A model generated the notes under the pieces. The model was not told the origin of the DNA. It worked only from the letters and a program-made list of their open reading frames with translations, and searched no databases. The translations under genes were made by a program, and so were the position numbers. Below are positions 1 through 6,544 of a DNA stretch of 12,093 nt, piece after piece (the first letter of the stretch is position 1; each line of letters starts with the position of its first letter). The stretch is from JAWXBR01 sp034440235 (GTDB lineage: Bacteria > Bacteroidota > Ignavibacteria > Kapaibacteriales > Kapaibacteriaceae), in contig JAWXBR010000006.1 of assembly GCA_034440235.1 (NCBI GenBank), positions 1 through 12,093 on the forward strand, written 5' to 3'.

Positions 1-96
1 ATGTCGTACTTGAATCATGTCGTACTTGAATCATGTCGTACTTGAATCATGTCGTACTTGAATCATGTCGTACTTGAATCATGTCGTACTTGAATC
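1..96. repeat. Tandem repeat, 6 x 16 bp, perfect
   Basis: Six head-to-tail, identical copies of the 16-mer ATGTCGTACTTGAATC fill positions 1-96, and the next three bases (ATG) begin a seventh copy that then diverges. The array starts at the window edge, so the true copy number is unknown. The period is not a multiple of three and the unit brings TGA into every plus frame and also a stop on the reverse strand, so it is non-coding. It lies about 30 bp beyond the stop codon of the minus-strand di-haem gene cluster. Perfect identity suggests recent expansion by slippage or active homogenisation. Its role is unknown. Confidence 0.97.
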
Positions 97-126
97 ATGC
101 ACAATATCTTGCGCACTCATAAGGGG

Positions 127-1227
127 CTACTCTGCGTATGCCGTATTCGTGCGAAAGCTCGGGTCCGATAGAGTCTTTAAGAAGACAACGAGATCGGCAA
201 CTTCATCATCGGTGAGTCTGAGGCCGCCGGGCTGAAGATTGAATTGCAGGATAGGTTCGGTTTGCGGACCCCGCTTTACGCCTGTGTTGTAATGCCGCAC
301 GACTTCTTCGAGTGTTGCAAAACGTCCGTCATGCATATATGGCGGGGTAAAATCTATGTTCCGCAGCGTTGGCACTCTGAAGCGTGCTTTGTCGCGCTCA
401 ACGTTTGTTACCTCGAAGCGACCTAGGTCTGTAAACATGTCAGGCGCATCGAGTCCGTTATTCATGTACTGGTCGTTCGTAAAATTTGGACCGCCATGAC
501 AGTGAAAACACTCAGCCCCTTTCACTGCACCACTCGGGTCGAATTCAGTGAAGTACAGTTTACGTCCACGTTCTTCTTGATCAGTAAACGTTGTCTCGTC
601 ACGAATCATCTGGTCGTGTTTGTTGTTTGCAGAAACAACTGTAAACAGAAACTGTTCGAGTGCCAAGGCAATGCGATTCGACGAAACTGTATCTGAGCCG
701 AACGAGCGTATAAACTGATTGCGATACGCTTGGTCTGCAGAAATTTTTGTGATAACATTTTCTAGTGTTTCGTGCATTTCGACGGGGTCTTGAATTGGAC
801 GCAGTACTTGGTCGCGTAACGTAGGAGAGCGGCCATCCCAGAAAAAGCCCCTTCTGTTCCACGCAAGATTAATAAGTGCCATTGCTTGCCGACGTCCCGG
901 AAGATTGTCTACGCCAATGCTAAAGCGTCTCACATCAGAAAAGCCATCGTTCTGAAGGTGGCAGGAAGCACATGCCTGCGAGCCATCCAACGACAATCGT
1001 TTGTCGTAAAAAAGTTTTTTGCCGAGGCCGACTGTTTGCACCGTTAAAGGGTTGTCGGCCGGTAACATCGGAACAGGTAATCCCTGCGCATCAAAGACAA
1101 ACGGAGTTGTGTCGTGCACAACAGGGTCGTTTGGTGTACTAACATCTTGCTTGCATGATGCGAGCAGGCACAAAGCAACTACGCTAATGCACAAAAGCGT
1201 AGTGATGGGTTTAGTTGTCATCGACAT
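127..1227 (-). CDS. Di-haem cytochrome c peroxidase / MauG-MbnH family lipoprotein
   Basis: A 366-residue periplasm-facing di-haem protein. The N-terminus has a hydrophobic signal ending in a lipobox (LLASC, lipidated Cys25). Two c-type haem sites are visible: C86-ASC-H90 and C240-FHC-H244. Between them, W130, Q140, P144 and E150 reproduce the spacing of MauG Trp93, Gln103, Pro107 and Glu113, that is, the inter-haem Trp and the distal-pocket residues of the superfamily. The C-terminal half has the family motif TPPYMHDG, near the second-haem ligand. Known family members reduce H2O2 or, in MauG and MbnH, oxidise a partner protein through paired haems. It overlaps the upstream di-haem gene by 17 bp and sits in the same cluster as an MbnP-like protein, so protein oxidation is a reasonable alternative to simple peroxidase activity. 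The start is the ATG at 1227; a second ATG two codons later is also possible. Confidence 0.93.
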   Translation of the reverse strand: MSMTTKPITTLLCISVVALCLLASCKQDVSTPNDPVVHDTTPFVFDAQGLPVPMLPADNPLTVQTVGLGKKLFYDKRLSLDGSQACASCHLQNDGFSDVRRFSIGVDNLPGRRQAMALINLAWNRRGFFWDGRSPTLRDQVLRPIQDPVEMHETLENVITKISADQAYRNQFIRSFGSDTVSSNRIALALEQFLFTVVSANNKHDQMIRDETTFTDQEERGRKLYFTEFDPSGAVKGAECFHCHGGPNFTNDQYMNNGLDAPDMFTDLGRFEVTNVERDKARFRVPTLRNIDFTPPYMHDGRFATLEEVVRHYNTGVKRGPQTEPILQFNLQPGGLRLTDDEVADLVVFLKTLSDPSFRTNTAYAE

Positions 1228-2269
1228 TTCTCGAAATGAAGGATTCGTCTGTTAAAGATCGCAAGAAGAGGACCAAATCTTCCTGATCTTGGAAAGAAAG
1301 TCCAAGAGGTCGTAAAAGGTTACTTCTGTTTGCATGTGGTCTGCCGCCACTGTTGTAGTGCGCGACCACAGCTTCGAGCGAAGTTACAGAGCCATCGTGC
1401 ATGTAGGGGGCTGTGACGGCTACATTCCGTAACGATGGCGTCTTAAACGTTGCCTTATCGGCCTCGACCTTCGTAAAACGAAAACGTCCTGGGTCGGCGT
1501 ATGTGTCATACAAACCGTTGTTCGTAAACGCATGGTTGGTAAACGCAAACCCACCGTGACACGAGCTGCAACGTGTACGACCGCTAAAGAATAGGCGCAT
1601 ACCATTCATCTCAGAGCTGTTGAGTGCCGACTGTCCTGTAGTAGACGACTGTCCGGTAGCAGCTGCCTGCGCTACTCCGTACGCGTATGCATCGTAGCGC
1701 GAGCGCCCGCTTACCAGAGTGCGTTCATAACACGCAATAGCGCGCGTAATTGCGAAGGCGTCGATATCGCGTCCGTATGCCTGTTTGCTCATGCGCACAA
1801 GTGTCGTGTCCGAGCGCAGCCGCTCTGCCACATCAAGAATGTTCATGTCGAACTCATCATGCTCTTGTATAGGCACAAGCACCTGCATCTCGAGTGTGGG
1901 TAGGCTTCCTTCGCGCAAGTAGTACGGAAAGTAACCAACATTAGCAAGTGACGGTGCGTTGCGTGTACCAAAACGTCCGGCTACACCCTCGCTCACTGCC
2001 CGTGTATCTGCAAATGCGTTCGCGGGTGCGTGACATGATACACATGCTATTGAGTTGTCGGACGAAAACGCTTTGCTAAAGAACAACGCCTTGCCAAGTG
2101 CAACACGCTCGGGCGTAGGCATGTTGTCCGGCGGGAACACTTGCTCTGGAAACCCCGGGGGTACATCTATTAGTGGCTGCAACTCTGTAGCAGGGCCCGA
2201 TGGCTCGGTACATCCCACGAGTAGCACAAGTAGCAATAGAAGTGAACTACACCGGCGTAAGCACAGCAT
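1211..2269 (-). CDS. Second di-haem cytochrome c peroxidase / MauG-MbnH family lipoprotein
   Basis: A 352-residue paralogue of the next gene. The open frame extends to 2335, but the added 22 residues are His/Cys-rich, unlike a signal, and would overlap the mbnP-like gene. The ATG at 2269 is preferred because it puts a classic signal with lipobox (LLVGC, Cys20) at the N-terminus. Haem sites are C76-VSC-H80 and C234-SSC-H238 in this numbering. The distal-pocket residues Q129, P133 and E139 keep the MauG spacing and PYMHDG is present. The inter-haem Trp of the first enzyme is absent: the local sequence is YYLREGSLPTLEMQ. A short low-complexity insertion with two TGQS copies precedes the second haem. 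The gene starts 46 bp after the mbnP-like gene and overlaps the next gene, so it is probably co-transcribed and translationally coupled. MbnP-partner oxidase and H2O2 reductase are both possible. Confidence 0.9.
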   Translation of the reverse strand: MLCLRRCSSLLLLLVLLVGCTEPSGPATELQPLIDVPPGFPEQVFPPDNMPTPERVALGKALFFSKAFSSDNSIACVSCHAPANAFADTRAVSEGVAGRFGTRNAPSLANVGYFPYYLREGSLPTLEMQVLVPIQEHDEFDMNILDVAERLRSDTTLVRMSKQAYGRDIDAFAITRAIACYERTLVSGRSRYDAYAYGVAQAAATGQSSTTGQSALNSSEMNGMRLFFSGRTRCSSCHGGFAFTNHAFTNNGLYDTYADPGRFRFTKVEADKATFKTPSLRNVAVTAPYMHDGSVTSLEAVVAHYNSGGRPHANRSNLLRPLGLSFQDQEDLVLFLRSLTDESFISRNVDDN

Positions 2270-2315
2270 ATAGATACGATGCAAGTGCACCGAGTGACTA
2301 CAGTGCAACGAGCAA

Positions 2316-3284
2316 CTATGGTGCAACAGAGACACGAATGCTTTGTACCGAGTTATTGTGTGTTGCAGATGCGATGTATGAGCCGTGGGGTAAGTCTGTT
2401 AGCGACACCATAGCGCGAGAATCAGAAAACGTCGTGCGTGCAACTTCACGTCCGAGCATGTCGGTAAGCACTAGAAGAGTATTGTCAGGAAACGACGAAT
2501 TAAAAACAACATGTGTCGAACTTGGGTTCGGATACGCATGTAAGGTCGATTGTCGCAACACATCGTCATCATCCACGCCCGTTACAGCTCCTTTGGAAAA
2601 CACTCTCGAGCCGAAGTTCTGCATTAGCGTAGCGGCTTCTGCTTCAGAACTATGTTCGATCGGACCTAGCATTAGATCGATGCCTGCAAGAGCGTGTGCA
2701 TAGTCTGCTGTTATATGCAAATGTGGATCGCCATCGCCATCGTCAACATCTAACACTGGTACACTAACCGCTGTATAGATTGTATCGCCCAAGGCATGAA
2801 CTTGGTAATTAACGTTCAGTGTTTGAGACGTGGTACCTGCATACCCATCCATTGCTATAAATCGATAGCCCCCTTCCCAGCCCCAATGCATAGACGGGGT
2901 CTGATGATACAGAGGATGGTTGAATGTGTACGATGAAGGGTCTAGGTGATTATGTTCTTTGTCAACGCCAACATGAAAACGGATGCTGTCAATTTCCCCG
3001 GTCTGGACGTTGCCAAGCTGCAATTGTGTTTTGTTTGCATTGACAAGCAGATACAAATCGGTCAACTTCACTACATGCCCACCCTTATACACCAGCTCTA
3101 TTTGCGAAAGGTAGTAACGTAGCGCAGTAATCTTAAAGGAGTAGCCGTCCTTCTCATACACAGTGTTCGTGTCGAACGGTTGTCCGTTCACCGTGTGATT
3201 GATATAGAGACGTCCGAAGCAGCATTGCGCCGAAGCAGCACTGGTTAAAGTACAAGCAAAGACGAGAAGCAAAACGAATTTCAT
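2316..3284 (-). CDS. MbnP-family copper-associated protein with T9SS sorting domain
   Basis: A 322-residue secreted protein. Residues 1-19 form a signal peptide ending ASA. Residues about 20-215 match the MbnP family pattern: the ALRYYLSQIEL strand, IRFHVGVDKEHNH, then SMHWGWEGGYRF with W134 and W136, and a late DPHLHI. The His-rich stretches at 104-133 and 207-209 could bind metal. In the known methanotroph pair, MbnH oxidises a Trp of MbnP to kynurenine and the product binds Cu(I); which Trp would be used here is my inference. From about residue 250 a T9SS type A domain follows (HAYPNPSS, then TDMLGREV, then LPHGSYI), predicting passage across the outer membrane. It lies 24 bp after the beta-helix gene and 46 bp before the first di-haem gene. 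It differs from the methanotroph proteins in its T9SS tail. Confidence 0.85.
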   Translation of the reverse strand: MKFVLLLVFACTLTSAASAQCCFGRLYINHTVNGQPFDTNTVYEKDGYSFKITALRYYLSQIELVYKGGHVVKLTDLYLLVNANKTQLQLGNVQTGEIDSIRFHVGVDKEHNHLDPSSYTFNHPLYHQTPSMHWGWEGGYRFIAMDGYAGTTSQTLNVNYQVHALGDTIYTAVSVPVLDVDDGDGDPHLHITADYAHALAGIDLMLGPIEHSSEAEAATLMQNFGSRVFSKGAVTGVDDDDVLRQSTLHAYPNPSSTHVVFNSSFPDNTLLVLTDMLGREVARTTFSDSRAMVSLTDLPHGSYIASATHNNSVQSIRVSVAP

Positions 3285-3308
3285 AGAGACTTTCTTGATA
3301 ACTACAAT

Positions 3309-4775
3309 CTAGCGTGTAACCGCGAGCACAGCCGACGCACGAGTGGCACGAACAATGTACAAACCGGGCGCTAGTTCAGACAAATCAACCAAATGTGCAT
3401 CTGAGACTTGCAGACAGACACGACCCATAAAGTCTGAGACCGACACCGTACCACTTGCATTCTCGATTCGAATGTATTCGTTAGCAGGGTTAGGAGCGAG
3501 AGTTAGTGTGCCGTGAATCGACCAGCCAGACACGCCAGACGTTGTTGCCCCTTCTCGCGCACCAATGCTGGGTGGATTAGCGAACGGAAAACCTTGTAAA
3601 TCGAGTCCGATTCCGGCAACGGGTGTACCTGCACCGATCGCGGGACTTCCCACAAGCGGACGTACATCATAGGCTGATGTGCGCGATAGCCGGGGGTTCT
3701 GGCCCCTTATGCCCCTTACTTCGACACTTGGTAGTTCAACGTCGGTGTTGGTAGTGTCTGCTTCGTCCCACCACAGGTTCGATTCGAACAGAAACGACTC
3801 TGGGTTGGTGTTCGAGCCAATATTTACATGAGGTCCGGTTAGCCCATTCGTCACCACCACATTGTTGCGAAATGTATTATCACCACAGGGTACAAAGCGC
3901 GATGCATCGACAGTTTCTTGAAGAATGCGAATCACCCATCTCACGGGGTGAATAATTGTGTTGTTCACAACCTCTATACGCGTAGAGCCCACGTAGGCAA
4001 TTGGGGCATTCCCACGTATAAACAGATTTGCGTAAACGCGAATATTCGCTGCCTCGTAAGGGGCGTCTAGGGGTCTGAAGAATTGGAGTCCGGTACTGCC
4101 ACCAAGATTCAGCGCACGTTCTCCACAGTCCTCAAAAATTCCGCGTGCGATTTCGATAAATGCAGTTCCACCTTTTGCCTGAATGGCATTCGACCCCATG
4201 CTTCTGAAGTTGCAATTAAGAATCTTGCCGTAGTGGCAACCGACCATATCAATTCCACTTCCGCCCGGAGAACCTAATTCAAAGAAGCAGTAGGAAATGC
4301 TAAAGCTGTCAACACCCGACATCTTCAGAAAATCGTTGTTTCCTGTTGCAGCAATTCTGCTGAAGTAAAGGTCCTTCAGACTAATGTGATGCGACGGCGT
4401 GTCGAACGTGCCGCCGTCATCGATGTTTATGCCATTGCCTGTTTGTCCGTTTATCGCAAGGCGTTCAATACGCAGATACGTACAATCCGAAAAATGCAGC
4501 GCCTCTGTATTCCCCGAAAAGTCAGGGGCGTCGTCCACCTTCCCCATAATCGTAATCCACGCATCGGCTGTACCGTGCAGATTCTCTATGAAATACGACT
4601 GCGTATATGTGCCGCCATAGATAAGAATCGTGTCACCAGGCAGGGCATCCTGCGAGGCTACAGTTGGGTTAGCATAGGTACGTCCGGTACCAACCTCGAG
4701 GGTACGGGCATGTATGCCCGCGATAGCGAGGAAGAATAAAGCGAGCAACGCGAACGGGACGTAACGATTGGGCAT
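3309..4775 (-). CDS. Secreted right-handed parallel beta-helix protein with T9SS sorting domain
   Basis: A 488-residue protein, first gene of the minus-strand cluster. The frame is open to 4814, but the ATG at 4775 gives a clean signal peptide (MPNRYVPFALLALFFLAIAG, cleavage after IHA). The mature part opens with TYANPTVASQDALPGDTILI, the usual first turn of pectate-lyase-like beta-helix proteins. It then shows repeated short strands with N-rich turns such as GINIDD, KILNCNFRSMGSNAI, VVNNTIIHP and FRNNVVV. The end of the helix has GSPAIGAG and PPSIGARE, common in this group. The last 65 or so residues are a T9SS tail (APNPANEY, DFMGRV, LAPGLYIV). No catalytic residues could be assigned, so polysaccharide lyase, binding protein or adhesin are all open. 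The close link to the MbnP and di-haem genes suggests one transcript but does not reveal a shared function. Confidence 0.85.
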   Translation of the reverse strand: MPNRYVPFALLALFFLAIAGIHARTLEVGTGRTYANPTVASQDALPGDTILIYGGTYTQSYFIENLHGTADAWITIMGKVDDAPDFSGNTEALHFSDCTYLRIERLAINGQTGNGINIDDGGTFDTPSHHISLKDLYFSRIAATGNNDFLKMSGVDSFSISYCFFELGSPGGSGIDMVGCHYGKILNCNFRSMGSNAIQAKGGTAFIEIARGIFEDCGERALNLGGSTGLQFFRPLDAPYEAANIRVYANLFIRGNAPIAYVGSTRIEVVNNTIIHPVRWVIRILQETVDASRFVPCGDNTFRNNVVVTNGLTGPHVNIGSNTNPESFLFESNLWWDEADTTNTDVELPSVEVRGIRGQNPRLSRTSAYDVRPLVGSPAIGAGTPVAGIGLDLQGFPFANPPSIGAREGATTSGVSGWSIHGTLTLAPNPANEYIRIENASGTVSVSDFMGRVCLQVSDAHLVDLSELAPGLYIVRATRASAVLAVTR

Positions 4776-4838
4776 TATGGCGGTCGGAGTATGGGTAGAA
4801 CTCAATATAACCAAGACGGTTATGGTAGGTTAGGGGTA

Positions 4839-4851
4839 GCGGGAGTCCCGC
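4839..4851. repeat. Perfect 13-bp palindrome between divergent genes
   Basis: GCGGGA-G-TCCCGC is a perfect inverted repeat with a one-base centre. It lies in the 191-bp gap between the divergent beta-helix gene and dinD, about 64 bp upstream of the beta-helix start codon. With a one-base loop it is better suited to be a dimer binding site in DNA than an RNA hairpin. Function is inferred only from location. Confidence 0.45.
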
Positions 4852-4886
4852 CCAAATCTTGTCACACATGCACACTTGCTTAACAC

Positions 4887-4918
4887 TTTGACTGTGATAA
4901 GATCAAACAATAACTTCG
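4887..4918 (+). promoter_or_regulatory. Bacteroidota-type promoter for dinD (candidate)
   Basis: TTTG at 4887-4890 is followed after 20 bp by TAACTTCG at 4911-4918, matching the Bacteroidota -33 TTTG / -7 TAnnTTTG pattern with one mismatch. Transcription would start near 4925, about 40 bp before the dinD start. A direct repeat GATCAAA occurs at 4901-4907 and 4918-4924, on either side of the -7 element, and could be an operator. No recognisable E. coli-type or Gram-positive-type LexA box is present. Confidence 0.4.
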
Positions 4919-4966
4919 ATCAAATTGCAGTAATTTAACATCGTCAACAAGCCAGAAAGTTGAGTA

Positions 4967-5836
4967 GTGACCACCGAGCAGGACAAGTCCCCAATGAGTT
5001 TCAACTTCGAAGATTTTCAACAGAACAATGGCTCCCCGTTTTGGTGGGGATCTGAGCTGGAGAAGATTCTTCTGTTTGAGAGCTCTCAGGTGTTCAGAAA
5101 GACGATCGACAAAGCCATCAAGGCTTGTATGAGCTCGAATATCGAATGGACCACCGAGTTTGTAAACGTATTAAGAGAAGACGGAACGACTGATTGGAAA
5201 ATCAGTCGGTTCGGTTGTTTCATGCTCGTAATGTCGGTAGACTCGGAACGCGAGGTAATCAACCAAGCGAAAGTATACCTCGCATCGATGGTTCGAATGG
5301 CGGAAGTTCAGACCTCATCAAGTGACATGGACCGCCTCGCAATTAGACACGACATCGTCGAAGGTAATAAAGCGTTAAGTGGAGTAGTGAATAAAGCAGG
5401 CATTCAAGATTTCGCAAGATTTCAGAATGCCGGATATCGCGGTATGTATAACATGCTGAACGTCGACTTGGCAAAGAAACGCGGCGTCAGTAAAGACAAA
5501 CTATTAGAATACATGGGTCGACCCGAGTTGTCAGCAAATCTGTTTCGGGTTACGATGACAGAAGAGCGCATTCGTGCGCAACGACTATTTGGGCAAGATC
5601 AACTAGAGAGGGCACATTCCGAAGTCTCGAAGGAAGTGCGCAAGATGGTGAAGGACAACACGGGAAAGTTTCCCGAAGAGTTACCCCTTGATCGTCAATT
5701 GCCCGAAGTAAAAAAGCAGCTTAAAGCCGCTAGCCGTCACCTAAAAAAACATGACACTCCAGGGAGTAAACTCAACTCCGGTAAGTCATCGAACACTAAA
5801 CCAAAACAATCTTCAGCTGATGCTGAAGAGGAGTAG
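4967..5836 (+). CDS. dinD: DinD-family DNA-damage-inducible protein
   Basis: A 289-residue protein matching E. coli DinD in layout. The N-terminal half (residues about 22-115) is the BRO-N-like part, with FWWGSELEKIL, a KAIKAC segment and ISRFGCFMLVMS, followed by NQAKVYLASMV. The centre has the strongest family signature, FQNAGYRGMYNM (152-163), then MGRPELSANLFRVTMTEERI (183-202). PEELP near residue 234 matches the DinD C-terminal segment. A Lys/Ser-rich acidic-ended tail (255-289) is extra. E. coli DinD is SOS-induced and inhibits RecA filament activities; the same role here is inferred. The GTG start at 4967 has a weak AGAAAG upstream. The in-frame ATG at 4994, with AGGA ten bases before it, is a good alternative. 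It converges on an MmeI-like remnant only 8 bp away, and relatives of this family often sit beside restriction-modification genes. Confidence 0.85.
   Translation: MTTEQDKSPMSFNFEDFQQNNGSPFWWGSELEKILLFESSQVFRKTIDKAIKACMSSNIEWTTEFVNVLREDGTTDWKISRFGCFMLVMSVDSEREVINQAKVYLASMVRMAEVQTSSSDMDRLAIRHDIVEGNKALSGVVNKAGIQDFARFQNAGYRGMYNMLNVDLAKKRGVSKDKLLEYMGRPELSANLFRVTMTEERIRAQRLFGQDQLERAHSEVSKEVRKMVKDNTGKFPEELPLDRQLPEVKKQLKAASRHLKKHDTPGSKLNSGKSSNTKPKQSSADAEEE
5793..5829 (-). terminator. Hairpin plus U-tract downstream of the restriction-enzyme remnant
   Basis: CTTCAGC-TGAT-GCTGAAG (5811-5828) is a perfect 7-bp stem with a 4-base loop, extended to 8 bp by T5810/A5829. Read on the minus strand, the stem is followed by ATTGTTTTGGTTT, a reasonable U-rich tract, and it lies 16 bp after the stop codon of the minus-strand remnant. 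It is inside the last codons of dinD and has no T-tract in the plus direction, so it would act mainly for the minus strand. Confidence 0.4.
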
Positions 5837-5844
5837 AGGCTAAA

Positions 5845-6483
5845 TTATTCCAGCTTCTTCTTCTTTAGCTTCATGGGCTTTTCTTCGGTGCTAAAGCCTT
5901 CTGTGAGCTTTCGGTACAGTCCAAACAAATACTCCACACGCTCACGTTCATTCTTGAACGATTCTTTGCGATAACACGCATCGACTGCTTTATTAAGAGC
6001 TTCGTGCGCCTTGCGAAGGTCTAGTGGCATTGTCGTTGTGTGATACAAGTCGGCGAGGGACGATTCAGGATGATTACTACGAGCGTCTAGAACAGTTTGA
6101 GCACACGATGTAACGTTTGCTATTTGTGCCTCAGTTGCATCCATCGGCCACGGATAGTTGTTGTAGACGAGGTCTTTGGAATATCGATAGTCAGATTTCA
6201 ACCTTCCACATACGTAGCGTACCCATGACATGTGCAAGGTGGACTGCATGACACCAAAATGAAAATGGGTACCCGACGGAACTATTAGACAGCTGTCTGC
6301 AGCAACATTGTTGGGTCCGAAAAAAGACGTAGGTATGTATTTGCAGTTCTCCGAAGAGTGTCTTGGTATTAAAATGTAGGGAATGCCCTCTGGTTGAGTG
6401 ATTTGAGCAAAAAGGTGGGGCGTGTGCGCTAGTATAGTGATGTAAAAATCACCCGAAAAAATCAAACTAAGATACGTATACAT
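5845..6483 (-). pseudogene. C-terminal fragment of an MmeI-like type IIG restriction-modification enzyme
   Basis: Only the end of a protein family that is normally about 900 residues or longer remains. From about position 6429 downward the sequence carries the MmeI-type target-recognition and C-terminal region: HTPHLFAQITQPEG, IPRHSSENCKYIP, MQSTLHMSWVRYVCGRLKSD, YRYSKDLVYNNYPWP, and a helical end with EHALNKAVD-like and RVEYLFGLYRKL segments, finishing in a Lys-rich tail. The nuclease and the methyltransferase domain with its NPPY motif are absent. The frame can start at ATG 6483 or GTG 6546, but the sequence before 6429 looks unrelated to the family, and the other two frames there hit stops, so this is truncation rather than a simple frameshift. 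The lost part would have lain where imuB now is. Expression of a target-recognition-only polypeptide cannot be excluded. Confidence 0.8.
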
Positions 6484-6485
6484 TT

Positions 6486-6544
6486 TGTAGACCTCTCTAC
6501 ATTTCGTACACTTGCACTCATGTTTGTAGAGGCTGCAAGTGTAC
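6486..6544. promoter_or_regulatory. Cluster of inverted repeats across the imuB start
   Basis: Three copies of one hexamer form overlapping dyads: TGTAGA (6486-6491), its complement TCTACA (6496-6501) after CCTC, and TGTAGA again (6525-6530). Interleaved with them is a perfect 11-bp inverted repeat, GTACACTTGCA (6506-6516) and TGCAAGTGTAC (6534-6544), whose right arm contains the GTG start codon of imuB. The arrangement could be an operator for a damage-responsive repressor or an mRNA structure hiding the start codon. No recognised LexA consensus is seen. Confidence 0.5.
6529..6532 (+). promoter_or_regulatory. Ribosome binding site deciding the imuB GTG start
   Basis: GAGG lies six bases before GTG 6539. 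This start gives an N-terminus (YTFCLFCPQYSALAARF) that aligns with the first strand of Y-family polymerases. An in-frame stop TAG at 6527-6529 rules out any earlier start. Confidence 0.6.

Noticed and set aside
1..96. CRISPR array
   Set aside because: The 16-bp units are directly contiguous with no spacers, and no cas genes are in the window.
2270..2335. N-terminal extension of the second di-haem protein to 2335
   Set aside because: It adds a His/Cys-rich stretch before the signal peptide and overlaps the mbnP-like gene; ATG 2269 gives a clean lipoprotein signal.
2200..2703. 167-residue plus-strand open frame
   Set aside because: It is antisense to the mbnP-like and second di-haem genes, which have clear family motifs; its translation is low in recognisable features.
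4386..4739. Plus-strand open frames of 117 and 73 residues
   Set aside because: Antisense to the beta-helix gene, overlapping each other, with no motifs or ribosome sites.
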